Shown piece by piece: positions 25,513 through 32,101 of a DNA stretch of 37,424 nucleotides (the stretch's first letter is position 1; the number at the start of each line of letters is the position of its first letter). This DNA comes from Pseudomonadota bacterium (GTDB taxonomy: Bacteria > Pseudomonadota > Gammaproteobacteria > Burkholderiales > Burkholderiaceae_B). The stretch lies in contig JAEZBO010000265.1 in assembly GCA_023427085.1 (NCBI GenBank), positions 1 to 37,424 of the forward strand, read 5' to 3'. The translations under genes and the position numbers were made by a program. The notes under the pieces were generated by a model. It was not told where the DNA came from and ran no database searches. It worked only from the letters and a program-made list of their open reading frames with translations.

Positions 25513-26388
25513 ATGGAAACCATCGCGATCATCAACGCGACGATCAACGGCATCGTGCTGGGCACCCTGCTGGCCCTGCCGGTGCTGGCGATCACCATGG
25601 TCTTTGGGATAGCGCGCTTTCCCAATGCCGCGACCGGTGACTACATGACACTGGGGGCCTACACCGCCGTCGGCGTGCAGACCTTCATCGGCGGCTCGCT
25701 GATAGTGGGCGTGCTGGCCGCCAGCGCCTTCACGGCGCTGGTGTCGGTGTTCTTCTACCTGTGGGTGTTTCGTGCGCTGGCGCACCGCTCCAACGTGTCG
25801 CGCCTGATCGCGTCGCTGGGCGTGGCCTTCGTGGTGCGCAACACGATCACCTTCTTCGCCGGCCAGGACCAATACAACCTCGACGTGCCGCTGGTGCGGG
25901 CCTGGAACTTCGGCGGCATCCGCATCCTGCCCACCGACGTCTACATCGTGCTGACCGCGGCCGCCGCGCTAGCGCTGGCCTTCGTGGTGCTGCATGCCAC
26001 GCCGCTGGGCCGGCGCATGCGGGCAGTGGCCGACAACGCCGACCTGGCGGCGGCCAGCGGCATCCGCGCCAAGCGGGTCATGTTGTACCTGTGGATCCTG
26101 AGCGGTTCGTTCTGCGGACTGGGCGGCGTGCTGCTGGGCATCAAGGCCGTGGTGGTGCCCGAACTGGGCTTCGAACTGCTGATGCCGATGTTCGCGGCGG
26201 TGGTGCTGGGCGGCATCGGCAATCCGATCGGCGCGGTGGTCGGCACGCTGCTGTTCAGCATCTCGCAGGAGATCGCCAGCCTGTACGTCGGACCGGCCTA
26301 CAAGATCGTGATCGCATTCGGGGTCCTGCTGCTGTTGCTGCTGGTCCGTCCCCAAGGCATATTCGGCCGTCCGATGGCGGCGAGGTAA
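25513..26388 (+). CDS. branched-chain-amino-acid-type ABC transporter permease, LivH class
   Basis: Inner-membrane permease of 291 residues with about eight hydrophobic helices, starting METIAIINATINGIVLGTLLALPVLAITMVFGI. The segments GDYMTLGAYTA and GIRAKRVMLYLWILSG, and the cytoplasmic-loop-like GLGGVLLGIKAVVVPELGFELLMPMFAAVVLGGIGNPIGAVVGTLL, are typical of LivH. It lies 21 bp after the binding-protein gene and 4 bp before the LivM partner, with a GGGAG ribosome site. Confidence 0.94.
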   Translation: METIAIINATINGIVLGTLLALPVLAITMVFGIARFPNAATGDYMTLGAYTAVGVQTFIGGSLIVGVLAASAFTALVSVFFYLWVFRALAHRSNVSRLIASLGVAFVVRNTITFFAGQDQYNLDVPLVRAWNFGGIRILPTDVYIVLTAAAALALAFVVLHATPLGRRMRAVADNADLAAASGIRAKRVMLYLWILSGSFCGLGGVLLGIKAVVVPELGFELLMPMFAAVVLGGIGNPIGAVVGTLLFSISQEIASLYVGPAYKIVIAFGVLLLLLLVRPQGIFGRPMAAR

Positions 26389-26392
26389 GCAC

Positions 26393-27292
26393 ATGGAAGC
26401 CTATCTGATCGCAATTTCCATCGGCGTGCTGATCTACATGCTGATGGCCGTGGGGCTGTCGCTGCACTACGGTTTCACCGGCCTGGTCAACTTCGGCCAC
26501 GTCGGCTTCTTCGCCATCGGCTCGTACGCCTCGGCGTTGCTGGCCATGGAAGGGGTGCCGATTCCGCTGGCGATGGTCGGCGCGGCGCTGCTGACGGCGC
26601 TGGCGGCCTGGCCGCTGGGCATGGTGGCGCTGCGGCTGGGCAGCGACTACCTGGCCATCGTCACGCTCGGTTTCTCGGAATCGGTGCGCATGGTGCTGCA
26701 GCACGAAGAGTGGCTCACGCGCGGCATGCACGGGCTGCCGGGCATTCCGCGCATGTACGAAGGCGTGCTGCCCGCCACGCAGATCGACCTGGGCATCATG
26801 CTGACGCTGCTGGCCGCCAACCTGCTGGTGTTCTGGCTGGTCACGCGGGTCGTGCGCAGCCCCTTCGGCCGCGTCATCGGCGCGATCCGCGACAACGAAG
26901 TGGCGGTGCGCGCGCTGGGCAAGGACCCGGCCCGCTTCAAGACCCGATCGCTGATGCTGGGCGCGGGACTGGCCGGCCTGGCCGGCGGCTTCCAGGCGCA
27001 CTACCTGACCTTCCTGAGCCCGGACCAGTTCGTGCCGCTGATCACCTTCTACATCTGGATCGCGATCTTCGTGGGCGGCGCCAACCGGCTGCGTGGCGTG
27101 GCGATCGGCACCATCATCATGGTCGGCTTCCTGGAAGGCTCTCGCTTCGTGCGCGACGTGTTCGACGGCATCTCGGAAGTGCAGATGGCCAGCGTGCGCA
27201 TCTGGGTGATCGGCATGGCGCTGATCCTGATCGTGCTGTATCGGCCGCAAGGCGTGCTGGGCAGCAGCACCGACGCAAGGAAGACATCATGA
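26393..27292 (+). CDS. branched-chain-amino-acid-type ABC transporter permease, LivM class
   Basis: Second permease subunit, 299 residues with multiple membrane helices. LivM hallmarks are SLHYGFTGLVNFGHVGFFAIGSYASALL, LGSDYLAIVTLGFSE, GRVIGAIRDNEVAVRALGKDPARFK and the C-terminal LYRPQGVLG. It forms the channel with the LivH-class protein. Its stop codon overlaps the start of the first ATPase gene (ATGA, 27289-27292), indicating coupled translation. Confidence 0.94.
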   Translation: MEAYLIAISIGVLIYMLMAVGLSLHYGFTGLVNFGHVGFFAIGSYASALLAMEGVPIPLAMVGAALLTALAAWPLGMVALRLGSDYLAIVTLGFSESVRMVLQHEEWLTRGMHGLPGIPRMYEGVLPATQIDLGIMLTLLAANLLVFWLVTRVVRSPFGRVIGAIRDNEVAVRALGKDPARFKTRSLMLGAGLAGLAGGFQAHYLTFLSPDQFVPLITFYIWIAIFVGGANRLRGVAIGTIIMVGFLEGSRFVRDVFDGISEVQMASVRIWVIGMALILIVLYRPQGVLGSSTDARKTS

Positions 27293-28050
27293 CGCTATTG
27301 AACGTGAGCCACGTCAGCGCCAGTTTCGGCGGCTTCCTGGCATTGGACGACGTCAGCCTGACGCTGCAGCAGGGCGAGCTGCTCGGCTTGATCGGCACCA
27401 ACGGCGCCGGCAAGAGCACGCTGTTCTCGGTCATCACCGGCTACGTGCCGATGCGTGGCGGCCAGATCAGCTTTGCCGGCCAGGACATCGCCTCGCTGTC
27501 GGTGCACAACCGGGTGCGGCAAGGCCTGGCGCGCACCTTCCAGGTGCCGCGCGAGTTCTCGCAACTGACTGTGATGGACAACATGATGGCGGCCGCGCCC
27601 GACCTGTACGGCGAGCGGCTGATCCCGCTGTTCTTCGCGCCCGGCCGGGTGCGCCACGAAGAACAGCGGGTGGCCCAGCGCGCCAGCGAACTGCTGGCTT
27701 TCCTGAACCTGTCGCGGGTCGCCGACACGCCGGCCGGCAAGCTGTCGGGCGGCCAGAAGAAGCTGCTCGAGCTGGGCCGCCTGCTGATGCTCGAGCCACG
27801 CTGCATCATGCTCGACGAGCCCTTCGCCGGCGTCAATCCGGTGCTGATCGAAGAGCTGTCGCAGCGCATCGTCGAACTGAACCAGCGCGGCATGACGGTG
27901 CTGATCATCGAACACAACCTCGAAGAACTCTCGCGCATCGCGCCGCGCATGTACGTGATGGACCGCGGCCAGGTCATCGCCGAAGGCAAGCCGCGCGACG
28001 TGCTGGCGCAGGACTCGGTGCGCGAAGCCTATATGGGAGGCGTCATATGA
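27289..28050 (+). CDS. branched-chain-amino-acid-type ABC transporter ATPase, LivG class
   Basis: Cytoplasmic ATPase of 253 residues. Walker A GTNGAGKST is at 36-44, the signature reads LSGGQKKLLEL, and Walker B plus catalytic Glu read CIMLDEPFAGVNP. The LivG-type VRQGLARTFQVPREFSQLTVMDNM segment and terminal VREAYMGG support the class. It powers transport together with the next gene. Start and stop both overlap neighbours by ATGA. Confidence 0.95.
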   Translation: MTLLNVSHVSASFGGFLALDDVSLTLQQGELLGLIGTNGAGKSTLFSVITGYVPMRGGQISFAGQDIASLSVHNRVRQGLARTFQVPREFSQLTVMDNMMAAAPDLYGERLIPLFFAPGRVRHEEQRVAQRASELLAFLNLSRVADTPAGKLSGGQKKLLELGRLLMLEPRCIMLDEPFAGVNPVLIEELSQRIVELNQRGMTVLIIEHNLEELSRIAPRMYVMDRGQVIAEGKPRDVLAQDSVREAYMGGVI

Positions 28051-28853
28051 ACGCGCAACAGCCACAGCAACAAGCGGCCGCGGCTTCCGGGCCGGCGGCG
28101 GCGCCCGCGCCGGCCGATGGCCAGCATCTGCTGGACGTCATCGACATGGCCGGCGGCTATGGCGACGTCGACATCGTCTCGGGCGCCACGCTGCACGTGG
28201 CCGCCGGCGAGATCGTCACCATCGCCGGCACCAACGGCGCAGGCAAGTCCACGTTGATCAAGGCCGTGATGGGACTGCTGCCGCGGCTGTCGGGCACGCT
28301 GCGCTTCGACGGCACCGACCTGCGCAGCCTGGCGGTCGAGGACCGTATCCGCGTCGGCATCTCGTACGTGCCGCAGGTGCAGAACGTATTCGGCGACCTG
28401 ACGGTGATGGAGAACCTGCAGGTCGTCGAACATGTCGCCGACCCGCGTGCGCGCATCGCGCAGATGCTCGAGATGTTTCCGGTGCTGGGCACGCGCCGCC
28501 GCACCCAGGCCAGCAACCTGTCGGGCGGTGAGCGCCAGCAACTGGCCTTCGCCCGCGCGCTGATGCCCTCGCCGCGCATGGTGCTGCTGGACGAACCGTC
28601 GGCGGCCCTGTCGCCGGCGCTGACGCAGCAGGTCTTCGACGAAGTGCGGCGGCTGCCGCAGCTGGGCGTGGCGGTGCTGATGGTCGAACAGCGCGCGCGC
28701 CAGGCGCTGGCCTTCAGCGACCGCGGCTACATCCTCGACCAGGGTCGCATCGTGCTCAGCGACACCGGTCCGAACCTGCTCGCCAACCAGGAAATGGCCG
28801 ACCTCTACATCGGCCGTGGCCACGATCAAACCCGACAAGGAGTACCGGCATGA
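28047..28853 (+). CDS. branched-chain-amino-acid-type ABC transporter ATPase, LivF class
   Basis: Second ATPase, 268 residues. A Gln/Ala/Pro-rich leader of about 25 residues precedes the ABC domain. Walker A GTNGAGKST is at 61-69, the signature reads NLSGGERQQLAFARAL and Walker B MVLLDEPSAALSP. The segment GISYVPQVQNVFGDLTVMENL is typical of LivF. The long low-complexity leader is unusual for LivF; no better internal start is evident, and the ATG overlaps the livG-class stop. The stop overlaps the amidase start. Confidence 0.94.
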   Translation: MNAQQPQQQAAAASGPAAAPAPADGQHLLDVIDMAGGYGDVDIVSGATLHVAAGEIVTIAGTNGAGKSTLIKAVMGLLPRLSGTLRFDGTDLRSLAVEDRIRVGISYVPQVQNVFGDLTVMENLQVVEHVADPRARIAQMLEMFPVLGTRRRTQASNLSGGERQQLAFARALMPSPRMVLLDEPSAALSPALTQQVFDEVRRLPQLGVAVLMVEQRARQALAFSDRGYILDQGRIVLSDTGPNLLANQEMADLYIGRGHDQTRQGVPA

Positions 28854-30196
28854 CCCAGACTGCATCGGCGCCGTCCGCCACCGCGCGCCGCCCCGCCGCC
28901 TCGGCGCTCGCGCGCCTGACCATGGCCGAGGGCCTGCGCCGGCTCGAGCAAGGCAGCCTGCGTTGCGAAGACTGGGTGCAGGCCTGCCTCGAGCGCATCG
29001 CCCAACGCAACGACGCGGTCAAGGCCTGGGTACACGTGGCCGGCGATGCGGCGCTGGCACAGGCGCGCCGCATCGACCAGCAGGGCCGCCGCCAGCGCTA
29101 CGAAGGCGTACCGATCGGCCTGAAGGACACCATCGACACGCAGGACATGCCGACCGAACTGGGCGAGCCGGACATCTTCACCGGCCGCCAGCCCGACCGC
29201 GACGCGCCGGTGGTGGCGCAGGCGCGCCGGCAGGGCTTCGTGCTGCTGGGCAAGAACACCGTCTCGCGCCATGCCATCATGCTGCCCGGCCCATGCCGCA
29301 ACCCGCACGACACCACGCGCAGCCCGGCCGCCTCGTCGGCCGGCTCGGGCGCCGCGGTGGCCGACTTCATGGCGCCGCTGTCGATCGGCACGCAGACCGC
29401 CGGCTCGATCCTGCGGCCCGCCTCGTTCAGCGGCGCGGTGGGCTTCAAGCCCACGCTCGACGCGATTCCCTATGTCGGTATCCGCAGCTATTCACGGCCG
29501 CTGGACGTGATCGGCCCGCTGTGCCGCTCGGTCGAGGATGCGCAGTTGTTCATGCACGCCTTCGTCGGCGATCCGCGCTTTCTGCCCGGCGCGCCGGCCG
29601 ACGGCGCGTTGCGGCTGGGCGTCTGGCGCCCGCGCGACTGGCCGCAGGCCGAGCCGGCCGCGCAGCACGCGTTCGAGGACAACCTCGATCGGCTGGCGCG
29701 CGCCGGCGTCACGCTGGTCGAGCTGAGCATGCCCGACAGCTACGAGCGCATCGGCGAGATCCAGGACGTCATCATGGCCTACGACCTGGCGCGCGAGTAC
29801 GCCGACATCCGGCGCCATCACGCGGCGCTGTGCGACCCGGCGCTGATCGAATACCTGGACATGGGCGCCGGCTACGGCGACGCCGACTACGCGCAGGCGC
29901 TCGACGCGGCCGATGCCTGCCGGCGCCAGTTCTACGACCTGGCGCTGGGACTGGACGCACTGGTCATGCCGGCCACGCTCGGCGTCGCGCCCGAGGCCTC
30001 GAGCACCGGCAGCTCGGTGTTCATCCGCGCCTGGTCGCTGCTGCACAACCCGTCGATCTCGCTGCCGGTGGCGCGCTCGCCGCAAGGCCTGCCGCTGGCC
30101 TTGCAACTGGTCGGCTTCGTCAAGGAAGACCACCGGTTGCTGGCCCACGCGCGGCAGGTCGAGGCGATTTTGGGCAATCGCGCACACGAGGATTGA
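28850..30196 (+). CDS. amidase-signature-family hydrolase
   Basis: Serine amidase of 448 residues that hydrolyses a carbon-nitrogen amide bond. The Ser-cisSer-Lys triad is readable: K92 in GVPIGLKDTID, cis-Ser S162 in AASSAGSGAAVA, and nucleophile S186 in GTQTAGSILRPAS. The 24-residue spacing between the serines matches fatty-acid amide hydrolase. The Gly-rich loop reads AASSAGSG instead of the common GGSSGGS. The gene is last in the operon and overlaps the LivF-class gene by ATGA. It probably opens or deaminates the imported compound, but whether it acts first or late is unknown. It could also be a biuret-, urea- or aryl-amide-type hydrolase. Confidence 0.9.
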   Translation: MTQTASAPSATARRPAASALARLTMAEGLRRLEQGSLRCEDWVQACLERIAQRNDAVKAWVHVAGDAALAQARRIDQQGRRQRYEGVPIGLKDTIDTQDMPTELGEPDIFTGRQPDRDAPVVAQARRQGFVLLGKNTVSRHAIMLPGPCRNPHDTTRSPAASSAGSGAAVADFMAPLSIGTQTAGSILRPASFSGAVGFKPTLDAIPYVGIRSYSRPLDVIGPLCRSVEDAQLFMHAFVGDPRFLPGAPADGALRLGVWRPRDWPQAEPAAQHAFEDNLDRLARAGVTLVELSMPDSYERIGEIQDVIMAYDLAREYADIRRHHAALCDPALIEYLDMGAGYGDADYAQALDAADACRRQFYDLALGLDALVMPATLGVAPEASSTGSSVFIRAWSLLHNPSISLPVARSPQGLPLALQLVGFVKEDHRLLAHARQVEAILGNRAHED

Positions 30197-30274
30197 TGGC
30201 GGACCGAATGCCCCGCGCGGCGCTGCCGCGCTGCGGGGGGCACGACAGCGACGGCAGGCTGGACGCATCACAAC

Positions 30275-30306
30275 TGTTGTTTTACACAACACATCGGCTG
30301 TAAAAT
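30275..30306 (+). promoter_or_regulatory. hicAB promoter with inverted-repeat operator
   Basis: A perfect inverted repeat TGTTGT-TTTAC-ACAACA lies at 30275-30291. It overlaps a plausible -35 (TTGTTT, 30277-30282), followed after 18 bp by TAAAAT (30301-30306) as -10. The hicA ATG is 26 bp further on. Toxin-antitoxin operons are normally repressed by the antitoxin at such a site, so this is a likely HicB operator. The rest of 30197-30331 holds nothing recognisable. Confidence 0.6.
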
Positions 30307-30331
30307 TCCGCTTCGACCGACCGGTGGCGGC

Positions 30332-30517
30332 ATGAAGTACAGCGAGTTCAAGCGGTGGCTACGCAGGCAGGGGGTGCAGTTCCAGGCCCATCGTGCTGGC
30401 AGCAGTCACTTCAAGGCAAGCTTAGGGGATCGATCCACCATATTCCCCGACCACGGCAACAAGGAAATCGGCACCGGCCTGGTCAACAAGATCAAGAAAG
30501 ACCTGGGTCTCAAATAG
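30332..30517 (+). CDS. hicA: HicA-type mRNA interferase toxin
   Basis: Small basic protein of 61 residues with the HicA double-stranded-RNA-binding fold. It begins MKYSEFKRWLRRQGVQF, carries the conserved catalytic histidine H26 in RAGSSHF, and ends GTGLVNKIKKDLGLK. Active HicA cleaves mRNA and tmRNA to halt growth until HicB neutralises it. The His and the surrounding GSSH motif are intact, so the toxin looks functional. The antitoxin gene follows after 58 bp. Nucleotide composition is less GC-rich than in the flanking genes, consistent with horizontal acquisition. Confidence 0.92.
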   Translation: MKYSEFKRWLRRQGVQFQAHRAGSSHFKASLGDRSTIFPDHGNKEIGTGLVNKIKKDLGLK

Positions 30518-30575
30518 ACCGTCGACGGGCGGCCATCGCCCATGCCGCCACAGGGACTCGCGCATCGGAGCGCCT

Positions 30576-30989
30576 ATGCTGAGCTATCGATATACCGTCA
30601 CGCCGGACGACAACGACACGTTGCTGATCCAGTTTCCGGGCCTGCCGGAAGGCGCAGCCGTGGCACCAGATCGCGCCCATGTCGCGGCGCAGGCAGCGGA
30701 AGGCCTGGAAGCGGTATTGCAGATGTATATCGACGCGCGCCGGCCCATCCCCATCGGCGTCCAGACAGGCGATGAGCGTGTTTCCCTCGGTGGGCTGGTC
30801 ACCGCGAAGATTCTGTTGTCCAACGAGATGGTGCGACAGGGCATGCGCAAGGCCGAACTGGCGCGCCGGCTCGGCATGTTTGCACCGCAGATCGATCGTC
30901 TGCTGGATCTGTCGCATCGCTCCAAGCTGGATGCCATCGAGGCCGCCTTGGCTGAACTCGGCCGTAGCCTGGAAGTCAGCGTGGTGTAG
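30576..30989 (+). CDS. hicB: HicB-type antitoxin with helix-turn-helix domain
   Basis: Antitoxin of 137 residues. The N-terminal half (MLSYRYTVTPDDNDTLLIQFPGLPEGAAVAP) is the partial RNase-H-like HicB fold that covers the toxin. The C-terminal half has a helix-turn-helix (LSNEMVRQGMRKAELARRLGMFAPQIDRLLDLSHRSKLDAIEAALAELG) for operator binding. It lies just downstream of hicA, the standard order, and probably represses the promoter at 30275-30306. No strong ribosome site is visible before the ATG, although GGAG lies 10 bp upstream in the leader. Confidence 0.9.
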   Translation: MLSYRYTVTPDDNDTLLIQFPGLPEGAAVAPDRAHVAAQAAEGLEAVLQMYIDARRPIPIGVQTGDERVSLGGLVTAKILLSNEMVRQGMRKAELARRLGMFAPQIDRLLDLSHRSKLDAIEAALAELGRSLEVSVV

Positions 30990-31100
30990 CGGGCGCCGAT
31001 GGATCGAAGCCGCGCCAGGGCTGTGGATCAAAGCCACTGCATGATTGCCGCAGATAGCGAAGCAGGTTGCAAGGCCGAGCAGAAATCCGGCCGTGCAGAA

Positions 31101-31136
31101 CGACAAAGGCACGCCGGTCAGGGCGTGCCTTTGTCG
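31101..31136. terminator. strong bidirectional hairpin between hicB and ssrA
   Basis: A perfect 15-bp stem CGACAAAGGCACGCC / GGCGTGCCTTTGTCG (31101-31115 and 31122-31136) encloses a six-base loop. It stands 112 bp past the hicB stop and about 79 bp past the mature 3' end of tmRNA, so it can serve both converging transcripts. T-rich bases within or after the arms on each strand support terminator activity. The remainder of 30990-31214 has no gene. Confidence 0.75.
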
Positions 31137-31214
31137 TGTCATTCTTCAACACGTCGAGAAGCCGCGAAGAATGATTTGCTGCGAATACTGATTACTTGGT
31201 ATTGCTGCGGAATT

Positions 31215-31578
31215 TGGTGGAGCCGGGGGGAATTGAACCCCCGTCCGCGAGCCCTCTGCAGGCAGTTCTACATGCGTAGTCGATTTATTTGAATTTAACC
31301 CCGGACTTAGCCAACCGACAGGCCGGACCAGGGCGATTCACATGGATTTAAGACATGAACGAGTGACCTGAACATGCCCGATTCCTTGTAGAAGACGTTG
31401 CTGCGGGTTTTACCCCGCCTGACCCAAGGACAGATCAGTGCAACGGCTCACTGCTTAAGCAGCGAGAGCGAAACGCTCGTCGTTGGCGTTTGTAGTGTTT
31501 CCAGTGGTTTTACGAGCGAACTGGTGCTCGACATGCCCTGCTCTGTTTCGCGACCCACGTCGAATCCGGATCGGCCCC
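31215..31578 (-). ncRNA. ssrA: transfer-messenger RNA (tmRNA)
   Basis: About 364 nt. The 5' end GGGGCCGATCCGGATTCGAC and the 3' end with T-arm GGTTCAATTCCCCCCGGCTCCACCA-type sequence pair into a 7-bp acceptor stem, with CCA encoded at 31215-31217. The tag reading frame (minus strand, 31487 to 31455) encodes ANDERFALAA followed by TAA, the tag I recall for Bordetella. tmRNA with SmpB rescues stalled ribosomes and marks the product for proteolysis. Ends are placed from the acceptor stem and may be off by one base. No integrase or copy of the 3' end is visible nearby. Confidence 0.96.
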
Positions 31579-31587
31579 AGACTTACG

Positions 31588-31593
31588 ATTGTA
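31588..31593 (-). promoter_or_regulatory. -10 box of the ssrA promoter
   Basis: Minus-strand TACAAT (5 of 6 to TATAAT) ends 10 bp upstream of the predicted tmRNA 5' end, the right distance for a start site there. No clear -35 is present at 17 bp. The rest of the 31579-31794 spacer shows no other feature. Confidence 0.55.
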
Positions 31594-31794
31594 CTCCTTT
31601 GATGTCGCCTATGCACCGGCGCGTGGCGGTTCTGTCCATCGCCGCCGGAACGGTGCCCGCGCCTAGCAACCGGTGCGACTGGTTACAACCAAGACGTCCC
31701 GCCACCGCCTGCCGGCGTGGCGGCCGGAGTAACATCGGGCGGCCTCAACAACCCGGCGACAGCGACCGCCCGACGGCCGCGCAACGCCCCAGAC

Positions 31795-32091
31795 ATGCAA
31801 TCGGACGACGACTTCTTCTCGTGGTTGGGCAACGCCTTCGGCGGGCTCATCCGCTTCATCATCGACGTGCTGCGCACCGTGCTCGGCGGCCTGGGCGAAG
31901 CCATCGGCGACTTCTCGCGCGGCGTGGCGCAGGCCATCGGCATGAGCCCCAACCTGTTCAACTTCGCGCTGCTGATCCTGGGCCTGCTGTGCCTGTACAG
32001 CGGCATCCGCGCCTTCATCGCCCGCTCGCCGATTGCCGGCGTGCTGTGGCTGGTGATCGCGGTCTTCCTGCTCGGCGGCCTGATAGGCTGA
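31795..32091 (+). CDS. small membrane protein of unknown function
   Basis: Predicted protein of 98 residues, not recognised as a named family. It starts MQSDDDFFSWLGNAFGGLIRFIIDVLRTVLGGLGEAIGDFSRGVAQAIG, an amphipathic Gly-rich stretch. Two hydrophobic helices follow (LFNFALLILGLLCLYSGIRAFI and SPIAGVLWLVIAVFLLGGLIG), so it is probably an inner-membrane protein. The ATG at 31795 is chosen because the sequence before it is Pro/Arg/Ala-rich. A GTG at 31717 could extend it, and neither start has a good ribosome site. It converges on the HD-GYP gene with only 10 bp between stop codons. Confidence 0.65.
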   Translation: MQSDDDFFSWLGNAFGGLIRFIIDVLRTVLGGLGEAIGDFSRGVAQAIGMSPNLFNFALLILGLLCLYSGIRAFIARSPIAGVLWLVIAVFLLGGLIG

Positions 32092-32101
32092 GCGCCGCGC
32101 G

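Noticed and set aside
30510..31142. Minus-strand gene opposite hicB
   Set aside because: It lies antisense to a recognisable antitoxin and runs through the terminator hairpin; no domain is visible.
30197..31214. Integrative element inserted at the ssrA 3' end
   Set aside because: There is no integrase, and I could not find a second copy of the tmRNA 3' end that would mark the other boundary.
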